Shown here: one piece after another, positions 58,901-64,000 of the stretch
Numbering within the stretch: position 1 is the stretch's first letter
How the letters are laid out: every line of letters begins with the position of its first letter
From: Trametes villosa
Lineage: Eukaryota; Basidiomycota; Agaricomycetes; Polyporales; Polyporaceae
Direction: 5' to 3'
Assembly: GCA_002964805.2 (NCBI GenBank)
Contig: PUDQ02000001.1
Span: forward strand, 8,456,001 to 8,520,000
Length of the DNA stretch: 64,000 bases
The notes under the pieces: model-generated
Told to the model about the DNA's origin: nothing
The model's database searches: none
What the model saw: only the letters and a program-made list of their open reading frames with translations
Made by a program: the position numbers and the translations under genes

Positions 58901-60812
58901 CTTCGCCCACGCCCCGACCCCAGAGGGCCGGGCAGCCGGCGGCGGTGCCTGTCCAGCGCGACTCGCTCTCTTTGGCAGCGCTGCGCCAGCTCGCCGGGTC
59001 CGAGGAGGAGTCGCTCCTTCTCGCGACGAACATCCCGGTCCCTGAGGACAGCGACTCGGACATGGACCTGGACGAGTCCGTGAACCTGATCTCGTTCTCG
59101 ACGCCGTACGAGGTGTACCCGCCGCGCGCGCCGCGCTCGAACTCGCACAGCACGAGCTCGAAGCCGACGCTCTCGAACGCGCTCTCGACGGGCACGAGCT
59201 CGCCGCCGGCGGGCGTCGCGCAGCCGCTCGTCGAGGACGCGATGCGCGCGCGCGCGGAGCAGGCGGAGAGCGCCGCGGAGCGCCTGCTCGAGCTCGTCGA
59301 GCCCGAGGAAGATGGCGCGCACGCGTCGCCGATCCCGGCGTCCCTCCTCTTGCGGAACAGCGAGGGCGCGAAGACGAGCAGGCCCGCCCGTGCGAGCGGC
59401 GGGGGTGCCCCGCCCGCGCTCCTGCGCACACCTGTCAGCAAGCGGAGCGCGGCGATCATGCAGCAGGCAGCGCTGTTCCAGGACAGCCCGGCGGGCAACG
59501 GCAAGACCGCGTCGTTATTCGACATGGTCGACGGCCGCGACAGGGCGGGCCAATGGTGGGCGAAGCGGATGGCGTGTATGTGTCTGTCCCCCCTGCGGGA
59601 CCAGTCCCGGGTTCTGATCGTGCGTGCTGATGGTCAATGTTGCTAGTGCTCAAGATGGCCGCGCCCGTCGAGGACGCCGGGACCCCTGATAGGGAGGAGG
59701 CCCTGAGGGCCTCCGTCGTGGCGTTAGAGGAAGGTTCGGCGGACGTTGCCGTGCTCAAGAAGCTCGCGCGGTTGTGCGCGCTGAACCCTGCGCACGAGCC
59801 GCTCTCACCTGTGAGCCCGGGCTTTGCCGTCCCCCTCACGCCCTCCCCTGTGGACGGGGCCGCACGGCCACTCGCAGGCGGCAGGCCCGACTACTGGACG
59901 CAGGACAAGCTGTTCGATCACCTCTTCACCGCGCTCGTCAAGTTCCTGGAGCACCCCCGCAAGGTGAGCGCGCGGTGCGGTGGCGGACCCCGAACTCAAT
60001 GCTGATAGCGCGCGTTCTCACAAATTCAATTAGAATGCCGAAGAACTTGAGTATGGCCTGATCGTCCTGTGGGAAATGCTCGAGAACCAGGCGCCGTTGC
60101 TCGAAGGGCGCGAAGCGGATATTTTCGGCCTGCTTCTGCAAATCAGATATTGCGCGCAGATGACTGTATGTGCTGTCCGTTTGGGCCTCCGCGCGCTGGT
60201 GCGGTGCTTACGTCTTCGACAGGTGATGCAGGCGACGAACTTGTTCCGGGACACGCTCACGAGCCGCATAGAGCCCGTGTATGGGCTCACGACCCTGCAC
60301 GGCTGCCTGCGCGCGTTCCGGGACGCGCCCCCGCCGCCTGCGGCGACCACGGAGATAAGGGACGGCACCTATGCCTTCGGCCTGATCGCGCTCGGGAAGT
60401 TCTTCCTGCGTCTGCCCGCGGAGGTGCTCGAGGAGGAGCTGCCTCGACTCCGCGCGACGCTCATTTCGGTAAGTTCCCGCCGCCCGCTCCAGCGCCCGAC
60501 CAGCACAAGCTCACCGCGCTATTCAATCCACAGGCCCTGACAGAGAGCTCAGGGACTAGCGCCATCGCCGTGCGGGAGGCCGCGACGGCGGCGACCATCG
60601 CAGCGCAGATGGTGCTCCGTGACGAGACGCACCTCTTCACGCTGCTCGACGGGCTGCCCGATGAGAAGAAGAACCTGCTCGCGTACATGTTTGACAAGCA
60701 CGGAACACGGGGCCCCGCGAGCGCAGCCGGCCCGTCTGCGATGGAAAAGCTGGAAAGGGAGATGAGGCGCATTGACGGCCGCCTGAGCACGCCAGGTCGG
60801 TCCGGGGCCTAG
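55959..60812 (+). CDS. STU1: CLASP-family microtubule-binding protein (Stu1/Cls1-like)
   Basis: Eleven exons, 55959-56007, 56198-56259, 56355-56828, 56899-57426, 57506-57562, 57631-57777, 57859-59575, 59647-59963, 60034-60165, 60223-60468 and 60534-60812, give 1335 residues. TOG-like HEAT-repeat regions are visible: an N-terminal one (residues 1-280, with YLPQLVDALEDTDGVVRECA) and the second CLASP-N domain (residues about 430-600). The second includes NWSAREQAIQRVRGMLKGD, LDPFCELMFTHLLRMANLTK, LIQHSQVSPKLIVPLLWNV and TRQYAVAHVKTYLEVHG. A Ser/Pro/Arg-rich basic linker follows (600-850), as expected for microtubule and plus-end binding. C-terminal HEAT-like repeats are seen in LEYGLIVLWEMLENQAPL and YAFGLIALGKFFLRLPAEVL. 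The role is stabilising spindle and cytoplasmic microtubules. The donor at 59,576 (gtatgt) was preferred over one 2 nt earlier because it keeps frame. Confidence 0.95.
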
Positions 60813-61176
60813 GCCGCCACGTTCGTTATCCGGTGGAATTTCTGGCGGGGGATAGATACCTTATGTCGTCCTAGTATTAAGACAGCCGCGCGGTATGTTC
60901 AGACATATGCTCGCTATGCCCGCACTATTGTAGTCGTACAAATATATCCGGTTGCACTTCTTGTGGAAACTACTACGCTACAAATTGCTACGGTATGATT
61001 CGTGTGAACTGCAAGGCCGTGTACGGCGATATTACCGGGGGGATTGCGATACCCAGGGTTGCGGGAAAGACGAGGCTGCGCTACAGCATTCATGTCACGT
61101 CAGATCGTATCTATGCAGGTAATACCGGACATGAAGTTCTGGGCGTACCTGCGACGTGATTGCGTGCGATGTGTGG
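60813..61176. other. Convergent intergenic region
   Basis: AT-richer DNA lies between the stop codons of the CLASP gene (+) and the orphan at 61,177 (-). It is probably both 3' UTRs; no gene was seen. Confidence 0.5.
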
Positions 61177-62646
61177 TCACTGGATTCTCTGCATCATGGC
61201 GTTCGCCAGATGTCTCTTGCGGTTTGCGATATTGCCGAGCCGGTCCGCAAGGGTCCTGAGCAGCTCGACCTGTGCCTCCTCTTCCTCCGCCTGGCCCACG
61301 AGTAGACCGATGAATTCATCTTCTAAGCCGTCACAGGGAGTTGACGGCGCGGCAGAAGTAGAAGCCAGGCCGCTCGCCAGAGATCTGTCGGCCATGTGTC
61401 CTAGAAGCGTACCGCCAGAAGGGAAGCTATCGGGTGCGTGCTGCCTGGGTGAAGCATTCTTCCTGTCCGTTAGCCGCAGTGCGCGCGGGAGACGGGAGGG
61501 CAGCGCAGAGGTGTCGCCCGGTCGCGTAGCCGATGCTCCACAATGCACGTCCACCGACGCAGCGCCCGCGTCCATGGAAGGCGACGGAGCTTGTGCGACG
61601 GCCAGCGGCTCGGGGTCCGAGCAATCATCGACGCCAGCCAGCGAGCGGTCCCCCAAACCTTGCAGCTCGTCCAGCACGCGCTGGAAGTCCCGGACGACCC
61701 CGGACGCGAGGCCACGGTGCGCGTGCACGCGCCGATCGGTGGACGCGAACGCGCGTGCGGCACGCGCCGTAGGCACCGATGACAGCGGGGGTGACGACCG
61801 GTCGTGGACCGCGGGCCGAGTGGTGAGCAGGGGGCTGCAAGGGGCTGCGCGGAGCCCGGACAGGATGAGCTCCGGGACAGGCGAGCGGCGCCCTTGGGAG
61901 GATCTGCGCGTGTCCCAAGATGGCTCGCGTCGCTTAGCGGCGTGGAATTCCAGACGGCCAGCCGGCGAAGACTCGGCTGCAGCGGCACCTGGCGGGCAGA
62001 AAGACTCGATGGAGGGCAGCTCGGTGCTGGGCGGCGGTGAGGGGAGCAGGAAGCTAGATCCGGTACACAGAGAGGCATCCGTACGGCCACGGTGAGGTAG
62101 ACTGGCGAACGTTTCCCGCGTACAGCGCCCAGACTCTATAGCCTCAGTTATACCAGCGTTTATCAGGCTTTGGAGAGGTGGGCCCAGAAGAGACGAGTCT
62201 TCAGGTAGAATGGACTGGTCGGGAGTGAAGGCGCGCAGAGAAGGAGTCCGTAGGATGTTCCTCAGTACGCCGGGGCTGGCCTTCGGAAACAGTCGCGTCC
62301 GAACAGGTGTCAGGAGGTACTGATTCTTATCCAGATATCCAAGGTTGTCCGACCAAGGGCGACGGACCTCGGTGTCCCTCGAGAGCCGCGCATTACAATA
62401 CTCGCCTTGAAGTGCTTCAGGGTGTTGCGCCGCCAGGTGCAGCTCATCATCTAGGCCAAAGGTTGAAAGCAAAGACTCGATAGCTCTCCCTTCTCCCGCA
62501 ACAGATACGGCAAGCTTTCCGAGTAGTTCATCGCGAGAAACGCCTGTAGCAGGTCGCTCCAAGGGGCGAGCATCTTGACTCCGTGCACGGGTCCGAGTGC
62601 GTGCAGGAAGAGCTGTATAGCGATCTTTGAAAGTCGGATTCTGCAT
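61177..62646 (-). CDS. Intronless protein of unknown function, 489 residues
   Basis: One open frame from the ATG at 62,646. The N-terminal third contains VSRDELLGKLAVSVAGEGRA and ESLLSTFGLDDELHLAAQHP, which look folded or helical. The middle is Ser/Pro/Arg-rich and probably disordered. The C terminus is a likely coiled coil with a Glu-rich start, GQAEEEEAQVELLRTLADRL, followed by NIANRKRHLANAMMQRI. I do not recognise the family. A long single exon is unusual among these intron-rich neighbours, yet the good N and C-terminal protein character supports a real gene. An adaptor or cytoskeletal role would fit the coiled coil but is only a guess. The start could lie further upstream in another exon. 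Confidence 0.7.
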   Translation of the reverse strand: MQNPTFKDRYTALPARTRTRARSQDARPLERPATGVSRDELLGKLAVSVAGEGRAIESLLSTFGLDDELHLAAQHPEALQGEYCNARLSRDTEVRRPWSDNLGYLDKNQYLLTPVRTRLFPKASPGVLRNILRTPSLRAFTPDQSILPEDSSLLGPPLQSLINAGITEAIESGRCTRETFASLPHRGRTDASLCTGSSFLLPSPPPSTELPSIESFCPPGAAAAESSPAGRLEFHAAKRREPSWDTRRSSQGRRSPVPELILSGLRAAPCSPLLTTRPAVHDRSSPPLSSVPTARAARAFASTDRRVHAHRGLASGVVRDFQRVLDELQGLGDRSLAGVDDCSDPEPLAVAQAPSPSMDAGAASVDVHCGASATRPGDTSALPSRLPRALRLTDRKNASPRQHAPDSFPSGGTLLGHMADRSLASGLASTSAAPSTPCDGLEDEFIGLLVGQAEEEEAQVELLRTLADRLGNIANRKRHLANAMMQRIQ

Positions 62647-63032
62647 GTGCCCAGTAGAAACCTTCAAGGAGCGCAGCTGTAGTGGGAGAGGTGTACCTGG
62701 CTATTGGCGGAACCCCAGACGCTCAATGAAGTGAGTTGCCAAAGAGGTTGGAATGTGATTGAACTTGTTCGCGTGCACAGCCACCTTCCTCTTTCGTAGT
62801 AATTCACAGCTCCTCTAAGGTAGCTCTACTCGAGGCTGTAAGGTACCTTCGCACAATTCTCTTAGGCTGTGATCTACACCGAGTTCGCCGAGTTGAGAAT
62901 ACGTCAACAATGGCGGAAACACAAGAAGTCAGATATCGGAGCGTGTGATACATCAGTTCGTGCGCGGCGTCTACGACGTGGCGTCCCAGAGAGTCAGACT
63001 CCTAGTTACTACGCTGAGGACTACTTAGCCGC
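62647..63032. other. Intergenic between two minus-strand genes
   Basis: This region contains the upstream DNA of the 489-residue orphan and the 3' end of the next gene. AT-rich patches lie at 62,740-62,860. No gene was seen. Confidence 0.5.
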
Positions 63033-63921
63033 CTACTGACGTACGGTGTCAATGCATGGAACAAAACGCAAATGCAGCGCATACACACATACCTTCAATA
63101 CCTTTCGCTTCTGGCTATGCTGTACTAGCTTCGCCCGCTTCTGGCGGGCAGACTTCACAACCGGACGACCCCGAAGTGCAGAAGGATTCTTGATGTGGCG
63201 AAGCAGAGATGTCAGGAGGCTCCCACTGTGGACGTTCTTTCGCGGAAAGTATTTCCCCTCTTTCCTCGTGTATAGGCTGAGCTCTGGCTCTGACGTGAAT
63301 GTTGGAATAGGCTTTCCCAAGGGAGGCGCTTCGATGAAGTCGACCAAATTGACGTGAGTCGCGTTTACCTCCTATCCATTGGTCAAGAAGGCAAGCAACA
63401 CGTTTATTTGTACTGCACTCACCTTCTGACACGCCTCGATGCTGTCGGGAGCAGGGTTCATCCCAAGAGCGGAACACAACAACTGCCAAGAAGTGAGGTC
63501 GTCTCTCCTTGTCCCGTACATGGCGTTGAACTGCTTGACGACTGCGTCGCGTAGGGCGTTCCAAGCCTTGTCTTCTGTCTCCTTCTCCTTCCAATTCAGC
63601 GCCTCCTTCATCCGCCTGAACTCTTCGAATATCGGTGCTTCTGAGTTATAGTCGAAATGGGGGTAACGCGCGAAGAAGGCTCGGATCGGGTGGGCCTTGA
63701 CTGGAGCACCCTACCAAAATATGATGCGCAATGAGAAAGCTGTAGACATCGGGCATGGAACGACCTCGACCGTGTATATATACCTTCATTTTGGTTTTTG
63801 ACTTGACCCCGGTTGTGGATGTAGAGTCGCGCGAACGTGCAGCATGATGAATACGCGAAGCTCGAGAGGCCTGGGAAAAGGGCTTGGGGATCCCAGTTCC
63901 GCGTCCTTTGCGGAAAGGCAT
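63033..63921 (-). CDS. Basidiomycete conserved protein of unknown function
   Basis: Exons 63784-63921, 63423-63710 and 63093-63371 are followed by a last exon that contributes only the stop codon (63033-63035), giving 171... residues are counted as 46 + 96 + 93 = 235. The start is MPFRKGRGTGIPKPFSQASR. The core reads HPIRAFFARYPHFDYNSEAP, then IFEEFRRMKEALNWKEKE, QFNAMYGTRRDDLTSWQLLC and ATHVNLVDFIEAPPLGKPI. I remember this PIRAFFxxYPxFxYN pattern from many mushroom genomes, with no assigned function. The last 57 nt intron is a multiple of three and open, so retaining it would only add 19 residues before the same stop codon. The acceptor of exon 3 is taken as TAG at 63,372, with GAG as the alternative. 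Expression context is unknown. Confidence 0.75.
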
Positions 63922-64000
63922 GTTGACAGCGATGGGTATCGTGTCGGCGTACGCCTGCTCGTGAGATTTGAGAGCTGGTACATAACCCCCTGCTCCTCGC

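Noticed and set aside
57925..59322. 465-residue open frame on the minus strand
   Set aside because: It is exactly antisense to the CLASP exon 7 coding frame and is almost pure Arg/Ala/Val, the expected mirror of a GC-rich coding strand.

Overview
The window is nuclear DNA from a filamentous fungus, almost certainly a basidiomycete and probably an Agaricomycete. Coding DNA is GC-rich, and most genes are cut by many 45-70 nt GT-AG introns. Two genes encode DUF6593 proteins, a family I know only from basidiomycetes. No bacterial operons, rRNA, CRISPR arrays or intact transposons were seen. All gene models were spliced by hand; the conserved ones keep frame across every junction.

Left third (1-25,630). 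In order: a small mitochondrial membrane protein resembling the N-terminal half of Rcf2 (-); two WD40 proteins transcribed head to head from a 218 bp gap (867-3502 -, 3721-7090 +) that look like diverged duplicates; a secreted M28 leucine aminopeptidase in 16 exons (-); mitochondrial ribosomal protein uL11m (+); a DUF6593 protein (+); an AhpD-like protein (-); a secreted GH128 glucanase (-); a two-RRM RNA-binding protein (+); a GPATCH11-type G-patch protein (+); a Ser/Pro-rich orphan (-); RNA polymerase subunit Rpb12 (+); and a second DUF6593 protein (-).

Middle (25,631-45,315). A 3 kb gene-free stretch carries a diverged duplicated segment. It is followed by a Yap-like bZIP factor with a C-terminal DUF3425 region (+), mitochondrial uS14m (-), a 91-residue single-pass membrane protein (+), and a 14-TM MFS transporter in 19 exons (-). 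Then comes a gene desert of about 7.7 kb (36,158-43,863) with a 0.4 kb diverged tandem duplication, and a possible orphan gene.

Right third (45,316-64,000). An AGC kinase of the NRC-2/Fpk1 type, an HSF-type transcription factor and a CLASP/Stu1 microtubule protein all lie on +, separated by 1.9-3.4 kb pyrimidine-rich spacers. Two basidiomycete proteins of unknown function on - close the window.

The genes form no evident pathway or biosynthetic cluster; this is an ordinary housekeeping and regulatory stretch of fungal chromosome. The points most worth pursuing are the head-to-head WD40 pair, the very small exons in the transporter, peptidase and bZIP genes, the unusual 3' splice sites in conserved genes, and the decayed duplications in the gene-poor zones.
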